The notes under the pieces were generated by a model, which was not told the origin of the DNA, ran no database searches, and saw nothing but the letters and a program-made list of their open reading frames with translations. A stretch of 28,259 bases of DNA, from IMG/VR virus record IMGVR_UViG_3300021475_000046, positions 1 to 28,259 of that record. One strand, written 5' to 3'. The position numbers were made by a program, and so were the translations under genes. This document shows, piece after piece, positions 5,194 to 12,939 of this stretch. Positions within the stretch are counted from its first letter, which is position 1, and each line of letters begins with the position of its first letter. The stretch comes from a virus.

Positions 5194-6892
5194 TCCGAAT
5201 CAGGAGAACGGCATCAACCGGCAGTGGCGCACCGATCTAACCGCGCTGGTGATGGCTGACGACGAGCTTCGCGAGGCTGGTCGCCGCGTGTGTATGAACA
5301 ACCTTCTCGGCCTGTCCTATGTCCTGGGCTACTGCCTGATCGATGAAGACGTCCACCGCGAGGCGATCGCCTTTTTCCCGAAGCATGATCCCGAAAAAAC
5401 TGTCTCCGATCTCGGAAAAGGACTCAAGCGCCGACGCTCTCTGCTCTATCCGCGCAACACCTTCAAAAGCACGCTCAATATCGCATTCTGCGTGCAACTC
5501 ATCCTCTGCTACTTCACAACGATCTCGATCCTGATCCTCTCAGGCTCGAAAGAACTGTCTTACGCGTTCGTCGATCAGGTGGCGAGCTTCTTCATACGCA
5601 ATGGGCGCAGCGTGACCCTCTTCCAAGCCCTCTTTCCCGAGTTGTGCGTCGATCGCTGGCGCAACTCTGGATGGTTCACCGCAGCGATCCGGCAGAGCGA
5701 GCCCGAGATCATCGAGCCCCTGATATGGGCAAACTCCGTCGATTCCGCGACAACCGGATGGCATCCCGACGCCTTCATCTGTGATGACGTCAACAACAAT
5801 CGCAATTCGCGCAAATACACCTCTCGCGCTCGCCTGACGAAAGAGTACAAAATGGTGCGCAAGGTGCTGAAGCCGACCGGCATCGAGATCAAGATCGGCA
5901 CCTGCTACGGACCCGGCGACATCTTCAACGATGAACTGCTGACGGCGCGGCCCGGAAGCTATGAACGCGTCATCAAGCCCGCGATGCGGCTCAAGAGCGG
6001 CGAACGGCTCGATGCGAACGGCTTTCCCGATGAGAACGATGTGGAACTGCTGATGCCCTCGATTCTCAGTTACGAAATGCTGCGCGAAGAGTACGAATCG
6101 GACTATGAATCCTTTATGTCGCAGTACATGATGGACAACTACGGAGCCTCAGAGATCGTCTTTGACGAGCGCGAGATGCTGCAGGCGATCATGCACGAGG
6201 ACCGCATCCCCCTCGAAGGCAGATATCACATTGCCTTTCGCTTCCCCTGCCTCTCGCGCAAGTGGGGTACGCTCTCTGGTGCAGTTGGCATCGAGCACCT
6301 AAACCGCATCTTCATCGTGCAGATCATTCAGGGCCACTACAAGCCTTCCGTGATGGCGAAGATCATCCACGAGACGGCGCGGCGCTATGGCCTGCACCGG
6401 ATCACCGCAGAAGAGAGTCCCGGCGCTCGTTCCTACCAGAGCGCGATCGAGAACTATGCGCTCACAACCGGCTGGCCGCTCTCGATCCGATGGATACCGT
6501 TCGAAGAGGATGAATCGGTGCGCGATACGGAGATTCGCAACCTTGAGGCGCTGATCGCCACCGGACGGCTCTACTTCTCCGCAGCGGTCAAAACCAAGCC
6601 GCTCATCACCGGCTTCGTCGAGTACGGAATGCAGGCAGAGACGGGACTTCCCGATGTGGTGCGGCACATCACGAGTAACCTGCCGATCTCGATCGCCGCG
6701 ACGGATCAGGAAGACGACGATGCTTGGCGAATGCAGCGCGAGCGCGATCACTTCAACATGGTCTACCAGCGCGGCCCGTATGCCCCGGCAGAGCCCGAGC
6801 CTGAAGAGATCGCCGAGGAAGAGCCCTCGATCGAGGACCAACTTTACATGGAGAACGGGCTCGAAATCCTGATCCCCGGACTGGAGCGCTAA
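5162..6892 (+). CDS. terL: Terminase large subunit
   Basis: 576 residues. The start is ATG 5162 (M-T-N-F-D-W) with GGAGG upstream; the frame is open further left but only inside the previous gene. The N-terminal ATPase has a deviant Walker A P97-R-N-T-F-K102-S-T, a Walker B D203-A-F-I-C-D208-D209 and a coupling motif G-T-C-Y-G near 246-250. This is the packaging motor that pumps DNA into the prohead and cuts concatemers. The C-terminal RNase H-like nuclease (about 350-510) keeps E417/E418 and D498 but lacks the usual Asp in its first strand, which here reads I-A-F-R-F-P near 357-362. It ends with an acidic tail (P-E-P-E-E-I-A-E-E-E). The family is clear; nuclease competence is doubtful. Confidence 0.93.
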   Translation: MTNFDWRRLRDPNQENGINRQWRTDLTALVMADDELREAGRRVCMNNLLGLSYVLGYCLIDEDVHREAIAFFPKHDPEKTVSDLGKGLKRRRSLLYPRNTFKSTLNIAFCVQLILCYFTTISILILSGSKELSYAFVDQVASFFIRNGRSVTLFQALFPELCVDRWRNSGWFTAAIRQSEPEIIEPLIWANSVDSATTGWHPDAFICDDVNNNRNSRKYTSRARLTKEYKMVRKVLKPTGIEIKIGTCYGPGDIFNDELLTARPGSYERVIKPAMRLKSGERLDANGFPDENDVELLMPSILSYEMLREEYESDYESFMSQYMMDNYGASEIVFDEREMLQAIMHEDRIPLEGRYHIAFRFPCLSRKWGTLSGAVGIEHLNRIFIVQIIQGHYKPSVMAKIIHETARRYGLHRITAEESPGARSYQSAIENYALTTGWPLSIRWIPFEEDESVRDTEIRNLEALIATGRLYFSAAVKTKPLITGFVEYGMQAETGLPDVVRHITSNLPISIAATDQEDDDAWRMQRERDHFNMVYQRGPYAPAEPEPEEIAEEEPSIEDQLYMENGLEILIPGLER

Positions 6893-6900
6893 GGGAAACT

Positions 6901-7155
6901 ATGAACGAGATCGGACGAAGACTCAGGCTAGATGAGCTAAAAAAGAAGACAGTCGTGGTCGTTGCCAAGGTCGGAAACCCGAACGCGGTGACGGCGTGGG
7001 TATCTGAAATCCATGAAGACTATGTGACCTTTTACATGGGTGTAACGAAGACAACCTTTATCGCGAAACGTCAAGGCGATGATCTCGTCGATAACGTCAA
7101 CAGCACAATCGAAGTCTTCGAATTCCTCGGCGTGGTGCAGGAGCGTCCGCAATGA
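6901..7155 (+). CDS. Hypothetical small protein
   Basis: 84 residues, ATG 6901 eight bases after the terminase stop, preceded by AAGGGAAAC. A basic N-terminus (R-R-L-R-L-D-E-L-K-K-K) precedes an alternating hydrophobic stretch (T-V-V-V-V-A-K-V, A-W-V-S-E-I-H-E-D-Y-V-T-F-Y) that suggests a small beta-barrel. The stop overlaps the next start as ATGA. No family recognised. Present between terminase and portal with other accessory genes. Confidence 0.75.
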   Translation: MNEIGRRLRLDELKKKTVVVVAKVGNPNAVTAWVSEIHEDYVTFYMGVTKTTFIAKRQGDDLVDNVNSTIEVFEFLGVVQERPQ

Positions 7156-7406
7156 TTGTCAACCGGAGAACCTTCATCGCAGGCATGGTCGCCAGCCTCG
7201 CGGTGCGACAGAAGGCGCTTGCCGCGCCACCGATCGGCGCAGTGGATGCCGTAGCACCAGAGATCGTCGCCTTTCACGAGTCGTGGGACTTCAGCGTGCT
7301 TGCGGTGCGATCGCGGGTCGTCATCGTCGGCAGCGCGGCCCGCGAACTCCTGCAGCGCGAACCTACGATGTGGAGCGCGGTGATGATCGAGCGAAAACTA
7401 ACGTAG
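7152..7406 (+). CDS. Small protein with Tat-type signal peptide
   Basis: 84 residues, ATGA-coupled to the preceding gene, with GGAGCG upstream of the start. The N-terminus reads N-R5-R6-T-F-I-A-G, a short hydrophobic stretch M-V-A-S-L-A-V, then K-A-L-A-A-P with an A-L-A cleavage site near residue 25. That is the layout of a twin-arginine signal (RR-x-F-[IL]). The mature part would be about 59 residues, with V-L-A-V-R-S-R-V-V-I-V-G-S-A and no Cys. An exported phage protein from this position could modify the envelope, for example in superinfection exclusion. This is inference; the hydrophobic core is short and a Sec signal or simple anchor remains possible. Confidence 0.7.
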   Translation: MIVNRRTFIAGMVASLAVRQKALAAPPIGAVDAVAPEIVAFHESWDFSVLAVRSRVVIVGSAARELLQREPTMWSAVMIERKLT

Positions 7407-7409
7407 CGT

Positions 7410-8039
7410 ATGACCCATGCCGATCTTGTAACACGCGCAATTCGATGGATGAGAGGTAAGAAGTTCGATCCGGTGCTCGCGGGGATCGCTTCCTGCGAAG
7501 AGATACCCGATGTCATCGGATGGAATTCCCGAGCGAGCGCGGTTGTGGAGTGCAAGGCTTCTCTTTCTGACTACAGGCGCGATCAGAAAAAATATTTAGA
7601 ATATCGCCGTGGAACCTTCGCCATGCCCTTCAAAAGGGTTCGTGGCCGCACAATCGAAGGCTTCGAACTCGTGGCAAAAAAACGCATGGGCTTCCACCGT
7701 TATTTCATGTGTGCTGACGGCGTAATCCCGGCGTCTCTAGTAAGAGAACAGCATCCCGATCATGGATTGCTTTACGTGACGGGCAAGATTGTGCGCACAG
7801 TGATCCCCGCGCCTGCCCGCATAGAGATGCGAGACTTCGAAAACGAGGTTAGATATTTGCGTTTTGCTCTCGTTCATCTTCGCGACAACCTTGGGCAGCG
7901 AGGGGTTACCTGCAATTTGATAAGAGCAACGCTGTATTTCGGAGCGCAGGACGGAATCCTCTTTCGCGCAGGAATGTCAGCGGAGACTGCAATAGGCGAA
8001 AGGCAGGCGAAAACCCCTGCAGGTCCATCACAAGATTGA
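7410..8039 (+). CDS. Putative PD-(D/E)XK nuclease
   Basis: 209 residues. Near the N-terminus E-E-I-P33-D34-V-I-G-W, then V-V-E47-C-K49-A-S, form the P-D-(x12)-E-x-K core of the PD-(D/E)XK superfamily; the following S-D-Y-R-R-D-Q-K-K-Y is typical of small phage and restriction-like members. The rest (Y-F-M-C-A-D, G-L-L-Y-V-T) fits the remaining strands of such a fold. Metal-dependent DNA cleavage is therefore expected. Its position between terminase and portal suggests a packaging or recombination role, and it might make up for the poor nuclease site of the terminase. No Shine-Dalgarno is visible before ATG 7410. The superfamily call is good; the target is unknown. Confidence 0.78.
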   Translation: MTHADLVTRAIRWMRGKKFDPVLAGIASCEEIPDVIGWNSRASAVVECKASLSDYRRDQKKYLEYRRGTFAMPFKRVRGRTIEGFELVAKKRMGFHRYFMCADGVIPASLVREQHPDHGLLYVTGKIVRTVIPAPARIEMRDFENEVRYLRFALVHLRDNLGQRGVTCNLIRATLYFGAQDGILFRAGMSAETAIGERQAKTPAGPSQD

Positions 8040-8189
8040 GACGCTTCCAGAAAAACTGTAGTAGAGTAACCGGCTAACGGGCGTTGTGCTTTCGGGCTAT
8101 GCGCTCCATGTGGTTGCGGGCCGTTGGAGGAAATTTCTAGGATTTCCTCCCGAACCCCGCTCGAAACCTTCGTGGAGTCGTGTAATCCA
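8040..8189 (+). promoter_or_regulatory. Portal gene leader with strong hairpin
   Basis: 150 non-coding bases. Arms GGAGGAAAT (8126-8134) and ATTTCCTCC (8142-8150) are a perfect 9-bp inverted repeat with a seven-base loop, locking up a Shine-Dalgarno-like GGAGG. No T-run follows. A TTGAGA at 8036-8041 with TAGTAG 17 bases on is a weak sigma70-like promoter candidate. The likely portal ribosome binding site is GGAG around 8174, outside the stem. This is the first real gap in the rightward operon and probably the start or a control point of the structural-gene transcript. Confidence 0.5.
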
Positions 8190-10307
8190 ATGCCCTCCCC
8201 TCTTCTCGCCGATGGCAATGCGACAGCGCCGGTCAGACCGCAGGACGTCACCACGCCTTCGACGTTTGCCCCGGACCCGAAGTACACCGACGAAGCTGTG
8301 TTATCGATCGTGGTGCAGGACTACGAAACCGCATCGTCCTGGCTGAATGCAAAGCTTTGGCTGCTCCACTGGCGTGAGTCCGACACCCTCTACCAAAGCC
8401 CGCGATCGCAGGCGTCCTACGAAGGTTCATCGATCTCCCGCGCCAACGTCTCACGCTTCAACGTAGCTCGATCGGTAAACTCACTTGCCCCGGCCCTCAA
8501 CGGGGCAATTTTTTCGGACTCAACTCCGTTCGAGATCAGACCCCGGCCCAACGTTCACCAGAACACCGCACGCGGCTGGAAGGAACTGCTCGCTATCTGC
8601 CTCGATCTCTGCGATTTCAAATCCGAGCTTTGCTATGGCGTCGAGGGCATGGTGAATCAAGGCACGGTGATCTTCAAAATCGGATGGGAAGAGTACACCG
8701 AGAAACAGACGCGATGGGTGAGGAAGAAAGCCCCGGCGCAGTTCGATATGCCCCTCGGAGGCCCGCCAGTCCTCGTCTTTACCAAAGAGACGGATGAGTT
8801 TGAAAAGGTCACAAAGGATGTCGTCAAAAAGCGCCCGATCTTCGAGAAGTGCGAGCTTGGCACCGTCTTCCCTAACCCGAAGTGGAACCGGCCAAATCAG
8901 ATGTGGAAGGCCGGATGGGTGGTGCAGGAGTTTTATGTCAACTACGAAGACCTTGTGAAGCTGCGGCAGAATCCCGATTACGACATCCCGCCTGATGACG
9001 TTCTGCGCTTCATCTTCCTCGGCGGCGCGGAACAGACCGAGGATGCAAGCGTCGTCAGCGATACATTGCAATCGAATCCGGCAGTCGCTCACGCGGAACA
9101 GCAGGATGAAAATTTCAGCACCGACCCGCTATTGCAGCCGATGCAAATCCTCGAATGGTGGAGCGAGGACAAGGTTCGCGTGGTCCTGCAGCAAAAGGTG
9201 GTCATTCGAAAAGACGATCACGAGCTTGGACAAATTCCCTTCCTCTCGGCGAACTTCTGGAACATCGAAAATTCAGGCTTCGGGATGGGCGTGGGGCGCA
9301 TTTCCGGCAGCGATCAAAGAGTCGATCAGGGGATCACGAACGCGGCTTTGGACATCATCGCTTATGCCGTGCAGCCCGAGTACGCGATCGCTCGCGGCGC
9401 GAACGTGCCGACGCAGGAGCAACGGCGCAGGCTAGGCGGCATTCGCATCGTCGATGGAACGGATGCAACAAGGGCCGTCGCTCTGGTGCCGCAGCCGAGC
9501 GTCCCTAGTGACGCATGGCGGGCGCTGCAGGTATCGAACAATGCTGCCGAGGCCACCACCGGAGCGGATCAGGCCGCAGTCCAAGGCGTGTTACCGGGGC
9601 GAGGTTCGAGCGTCGGCAGGTCCGGCACTGGCGCGGGAATGCTGCAGGCAGCATCGCAGGGCCGGTTACAGGCACCTGTAGAGCGCGTGATCGATGGCGT
9701 GGTGCTTCCCTTCATCAAGTTCCTCTGGAATCAGGTCAAACAAAGCTTCACCGTGCAGGAGATCAGAGCGCTGCTTGGCAACAATATGGCCGACGCGATC
9801 ATGATCGACTTCAACGATTTCTATAACGCCGATCTCAAGTTTGATACGCTCGCCGGGACGCGTCTCGCGGCCCGTACACGCATGGCGCAGTCGCTTCCCT
9901 TCCTGTTAGAAATCTTCGGCACACCGGCGCTGGTGCAGCAGCTTGGGCAAATCGGCTGGAAGGTCAATGTCCTCGAAGTAACAAACATGGTGATGGACAT
10001 CAGTGAGTGGAAGAACCAGCGCGATCTCATCGTCGAGATGACGGATGAAGAGAAGCAGATGATGATGCAGTCGAATCCCGAGGCGATCCGGGCGCAGGCG
10101 GCAATGGCGCAGCAGCAGCAGCAACATCAGAACGATGTCGAACTGGAAGACATGAAGATCAATGGACGTATCGCTGCGGAGAGCGTCAAAAACCAAGGCA
10201 AAAAGTTGATCGAGTCGCCGCTACAGCGGGCCATAAGCTACGCGCAGCGATCAGCAGACCGCGATGCGATCAATAGCAGTCCGTACTTCATGGGATCGGC
10301 ACAATGA
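8190..10307 (+). CDS. Portal protein
   Basis: 705 residues from ATG 8190. The frame continues upstream to a TTG at 8124, inside the hairpin leader, which is less likely. Portal rings (dodecamers) form the DNA entry channel at one capsid vertex and seat the terminase. Supporting marks are the length typical of podovirus portals, an N-terminal helical region, the segment N-F-W-N-I-E-N-S-G-F-G-M-G-V-G-R followed by S-G-S-D-Q-R-V-D-Q-G-I-T-N, and L-Q-A-P-V-E-R-V-I-D-G-V-V-L-P-F preceding the crown helices. The C-terminus has a Gln run (Q-Q-Q-Q-Q) and a long charged helix, as in barrel-forming portals. Position right before a scaffold-like gene and the capsid gene supports the call. Confidence 0.87.
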   Translation: MPSPLLADGNATAPVRPQDVTTPSTFAPDPKYTDEAVLSIVVQDYETASSWLNAKLWLLHWRESDTLYQSPRSQASYEGSSISRANVSRFNVARSVNSLAPALNGAIFSDSTPFEIRPRPNVHQNTARGWKELLAICLDLCDFKSELCYGVEGMVNQGTVIFKIGWEEYTEKQTRWVRKKAPAQFDMPLGGPPVLVFTKETDEFEKVTKDVVKKRPIFEKCELGTVFPNPKWNRPNQMWKAGWVVQEFYVNYEDLVKLRQNPDYDIPPDDVLRFIFLGGAEQTEDASVVSDTLQSNPAVAHAEQQDENFSTDPLLQPMQILEWWSEDKVRVVLQQKVVIRKDDHELGQIPFLSANFWNIENSGFGMGVGRISGSDQRVDQGITNAALDIIAYAVQPEYAIARGANVPTQEQRRRLGGIRIVDGTDATRAVALVPQPSVPSDAWRALQVSNNAAEATTGADQAAVQGVLPGRGSSVGRSGTGAGMLQAASQGRLQAPVERVIDGVVLPFIKFLWNQVKQSFTVQEIRALLGNNMADAIMIDFNDFYNADLKFDTLAGTRLAARTRMAQSLPFLLEIFGTPALVQQLGQIGWKVNVLEVTNMVMDISEWKNQRDLIVEMTDEEKQMMMQSNPEAIRAQAAMAQQQQQHQNDVELEDMKINGRIAAESVKNQGKKLIESPLQRAISYAQRSADRDAINSSPYFMGSAQ

Positions 10308-10699
10308 ACCATAAACGTACAGAGCGCAGGGTGGGCGTGACCGATAAAATCTCGCACAGCGCGGAGCGTAATCTCTTCGTGCTGATTCACTCTGAGACGT
10401 GGGGAGATCTTCTCGATGTACTCGAACGTTGCTGCGTCGAGATCGAGACGCAGTTGATAAGCGTGGATGTAGCGAATACGCGGGCCGTGCTGGAAAATCA
10501 CAAACTCAGTAAGGCGGCGTGGGTCATCTTCGAACGTATGCAGGATCGAATCATTGCAGCGAGTCAGACTTATTCCAGCAGTGTTGCCACACAACCCATA
10601 GAGCCAGAGCTAACAGCAGAGGAAGCCGAGCGGGAATTCACGCTTAACCCGACGCGCTTCCCTCCCCTGCAGGAAGTCGATGAAGGCTTCGGCGTCTGA
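10304..10699 (+). CDS. Hypothetical protein between portal and scaffold
   Basis: 131 residues, ATGA-coupled to the portal. Residues 20-90 look helical (E-R-N-L-F-V-L-I-H-S-E-T-W-G-D-L-L-D-V-L-E), with two Cys at C-C-V-E-I-E. The C-terminus (E-P-E-L-T-A-E-E-A-E-R-E-F) is acidic and probably unstructured. It overlaps the frame of the next gene, but that gene most likely starts further on at 10728. No family recognised. The position suggests a capsid assembly accessory, without further evidence. Confidence 0.72.
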   Translation: MNHKRTERRVGVTDKISHSAERNLFVLIHSETWGDLLDVLERCCVEIETQLISVDVANTRAVLENHKLSKAAWVIFERMQDRIIAASQTYSSSVATQPIEPELTAEEAEREFTLNPTRFPPLQEVDEGFGV

Positions 10700-10727
10700 T
10701 GGAATTTTTCGAGTGGAGCGGAAACAA

Positions 10728-11570
10728 ATGCGCAAAGAATGGTTGAACAATCGACAGCCTGACGCAGACGGTTACTACACGCTGATTATTAAAAACAGCC
10801 AAGGCAAGGTGATATCAACGTATCGTCGCAAATCGGAGTCAGAAATTCTCGATGACCTCGCGGATACTGCAGTCAATGCGAACCGCAAGCTAGGGCAGAT
10901 ACTCGGCAAACCCGATCGCGCCAATCCACCGGCCCCTGCAAGCTTCAGCGATCGCGAAAAAGTCGATATGGGCAGCGCTGTAACCGCCGACCCTAACAAG
11001 CTGGTGGATACCGTCCAGACCATCGCGCAGCGCCAACAGGAAGCGCAGCGCGAGCGCGACGAATACTACCGTGGGGAGGCCGAAGCCTTCCGTGCCGCGC
11101 ATCCCGACTACTATCCCTCGGAACGCAACCAGATCGCGCTCTTCAAACGCCTGCAGGAAAACGGGTGGGACTTGACCCGCAATAACCTCGCGCTCGTCTT
11201 CGAACAGCTTCGTGGCGGCGACGATATCGAAGGCGTGCTGGAAGATGCCCCGGCCCCTCCACGGAGCCCGTCGCGAGGCGCGGAAGCACCTTCCGAAGAG
11301 GACGAGGAAGAGGAAGAGTTGGTCGGTGCTGGCACCGGGACGGGGAGACGTGTCGAACCGCCTGCAACACCTCAGCCCCGGCGCTCTGGCTTGCGCAGTT
11401 CGGACGCCTCGGCGCTCAGGCCCGTACCGACAGCGGCGACCAAGAAGCCGGTTATTACGTGGGAGCAGCTTGAACGTATGCCCCGCGAAGAGTACCGCGA
11501 AAAGCTTCGCGATCCAGTCTTTCGACGCGCCGTGGATGAACTCGGCGAAAAGAGGGCCGCGACCCGATAA
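10728..11570 (+). CDS. Putative capsid scaffolding protein
   Basis: 280 residues from ATG 10728, preceded by GTGGAGCGGAAACA; the open frame reaches 10680 but would overlap the previous gene. Scaffolds are helical, highly charged, disordered proteins encoded just before the capsid gene, and this one fits: a charged N-terminus, a coiled-coil-like middle (Q-R-Q-Q-E-A-Q-R-E-R-D-E-Y-Y-R-G-E-A), a Pro/Glu-rich linker with E-E-D-E-E-E-E-E-L, and a short basic C-terminal helix (R-E-E-Y-R-E-K-L-R-D-P-V-F-R-R-A-V-D-E-L) of the type that contacts coat protein. No protease motif is seen. The assignment rests on composition and position, not on a recognised family. Confidence 0.74.
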   Translation: MRKEWLNNRQPDADGYYTLIIKNSQGKVISTYRRKSESEILDDLADTAVNANRKLGQILGKPDRANPPAPASFSDREKVDMGSAVTADPNKLVDTVQTIAQRQQEAQRERDEYYRGEAEAFRAAHPDYYPSERNQIALFKRLQENGWDLTRNNLALVFEQLRGGDDIEGVLEDAPAPPRSPSRGAEAPSEEDEEEEELVGAGTGTGRRVEPPATPQPRRSGLRSSDASALRPVPTAATKKPVITWEQLERMPREEYREKLRDPVFRRAVDELGEKRAATR

Positions 11571-11695
11571 AAGTTTTGCCCGAAAGCAAAATGAATCCCC
11601 GTCCGGCAGGGCGGGAAATATGAGGCGGTAAAGACCCGCACGGAGCCTAATCCTCCACGTTGTTTTGCAAGAGATTTTGCAAGGAGGTTTTTCCC
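11571..11695 (+). promoter_or_regulatory. Structured leader of the major capsid gene
   Basis: 125 bases with three successive hairpins: TTTTGC/GCAAAA (11574-11579 with 11586-11591); CCCGTCC/GGGCGGG (11598-11604 with 11609-11615, one G-T pair, loop GGCA); and TTGCAA/TTGCAA (11665-11670 with 11677-11682). The last directly abuts a near-perfect Shine-Dalgarno AAGGAGGT (11681-11688). TTTTGCAAG is also a direct repeat (11663-11671, 11675-11683). CCTCC at 11652-11656 could pair with the GGAGG and enclose the third hairpin, masking the ribosome binding site. Confidence 0.5.
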
Positions 11696-12859
11696 ATGCG
11701 ATCGAAATCGCCTGCCGCTCGATCCGGCGAAGCGTTTGCTCGCCGAATCATTGTCCCGGCCCTTGAGTTTCTGTGCGCGATCGGCAGCTATGTCGCCGTC
11801 TTCGCAGGAACTCAAGGACGGATGCGTTTGAACGGCGCTCTCGGCCTCGGCGTGAGCCCCGCCTCGAACCTGACGACCAATCTTCCGCAGTCAACGGTCA
11901 CAACCTATGACAAGGTTTTTATCGAAAACCTCAAGGGCAATACGCCTTGGGTGAGAGCCACCTCGCGTCGATCGATCGACGCGAACAGTGGTAATCAACT
12001 TCAGTTGTTCATGTATCAGAATCTCGCGCCACCGCCGATCACGACTGCACCTGAAGGCACGATACAAACTGGTTTGACCGTCACGGTCCTGCAGAACATC
12101 TCCGTGATGGGTCAGTACGCCGATTACATGAACATCTCGGATTACGCGCTAGGAACGGCGATCGATCCGACCCTCGAAGCCCTCGGCGTGCAGATGTCCT
12201 ATCGGCTCGCCCAGGTCATCAACACCATCCTTCAGAACACCGCAGACTCGGCATCGACAGTCGATCCTCTGGTGGACAATCTTTCGAAGGATGGAGTAAC
12301 CCCGCTCACCAACACCGATATCACCGCAGCCGTTCAGTCTTTGGCAGGCGTCAATGCTCTGCCGCAGGCTAACGGATCGTACTTCGGTATCACGCACCCC
12401 TTCTCCGTCGGCGACATCCTGATCGACAAAACAAACAACTCGCTCACCGACGTAGTGAAGCGCACCGCAGAAGGCATCGAGCTTCTGCGCGAGCTTCCAA
12501 GCCCGTCCGGTGATCGCATCCCGGTTATCGATTGGGGCGGTGTGACGTTCTTCCAGTCCACCTATGTCAAGCAAACCCCGAACTACAAGGGCGGCGGCGG
12601 CACGGCGCTGCGCACCTACATCGTCGGCAACGACGGCGTAATCGGCGTCAGCTTCGGCGGGCGCGATCACACACAGATCGGCGAGGGCAACTGGCGCAAC
12701 CTGCAGGTATGGGTGCGGCGGCTCTCCGAGCCCTCTGGCTATGATCCGTCGCGCATGATCGGGGGCTTCGCTTCCTACAACGCGATGTATACGGCGACGC
12801 TGCCACCTGACCCGGTACAGCGAATCCGCTACATCGATGCGGTATCGGCGATCGCCTGA
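11696..12859 (+). CDS. Major capsid protein, N4-gp56 type
   Basis: 387 residues from ATG 11696, which follows AAGGAGGT at ideal spacing. From residue 43 on (M-R-L-N-G-A-L-G-L-G) the sequence has the layout of the N4-gp56 capsid family, an HK97-like fold: T-Y-D-K-V-F-I-E-N-L, L-Q-L-F-M-Y-Q-N-L, P-E-G-T-I-Q-T-G, Q-Y-A-D-Y-M-N-I-S-D-Y-A-L, D-P-T-L-E-A-L-G-V-Q. It builds the icosahedral head shell. Residues 1-42 are an unusual extension: basic, then hydrophobic I-I-V-P-A-L-E-F-L-C-A-I-G-S-Y-V-A-V-F-A-G. An internal ATG at 11822 with AAGGA upstream would give a 345-residue family-length form. The family assignment is good; the true N-terminus is open. Confidence 0.87.
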   Translation: MRSKSPAARSGEAFARRIIVPALEFLCAIGSYVAVFAGTQGRMRLNGALGLGVSPASNLTTNLPQSTVTTYDKVFIENLKGNTPWVRATSRRSIDANSGNQLQLFMYQNLAPPPITTAPEGTIQTGLTVTVLQNISVMGQYADYMNISDYALGTAIDPTLEALGVQMSYRLAQVINTILQNTADSASTVDPLVDNLSKDGVTPLTNTDITAAVQSLAGVNALPQANGSYFGITHPFSVGDILIDKTNNSLTDVVKRTAEGIELLRELPSPSGDRIPVIDWGGVTFFQSTYVKQTPNYKGGGGTALRTYIVGNDGVIGVSFGGRDHTQIGEGNWRNLQVWVRRLSEPSGYDPSRMIGGFASYNAMYTATLPPDPVQRIRYIDAVSAIA

Positions 12860-12864
12860 TTTGA

Positions 12865-12901
12865 GCAGGAGGGGGAGAACAGGGCAGTCTTCCCCTCCTG
12901 C
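12865..12901 (+). terminator. Strong hairpin after the capsid gene
   Basis: Arms GCAGGAGGGGGAGA (12865-12878) and TCTTCCCCTCCTGC (12888-12901) form a 14-bp stem with a single G-T pair and a nine-base loop, starting five bases after the capsid stop. There is no T-run, so full termination is doubtful. A stability element protecting the capsid mRNA 3' end, or a partial terminator lowering downstream expression, is more likely. Confidence 0.65.
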
Positions 12902-12939
12902 CTCAATCTCTGACTAAACAAATCGGAAGGAGGCCAGAG

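Noticed and set aside
8124-8189. TTG-started N-terminal extension of the portal
   Set aside because: The start would lie at the base of a strong hairpin, while ATG 8190 has its own GGAG upstream and begins the portal-like sequence.
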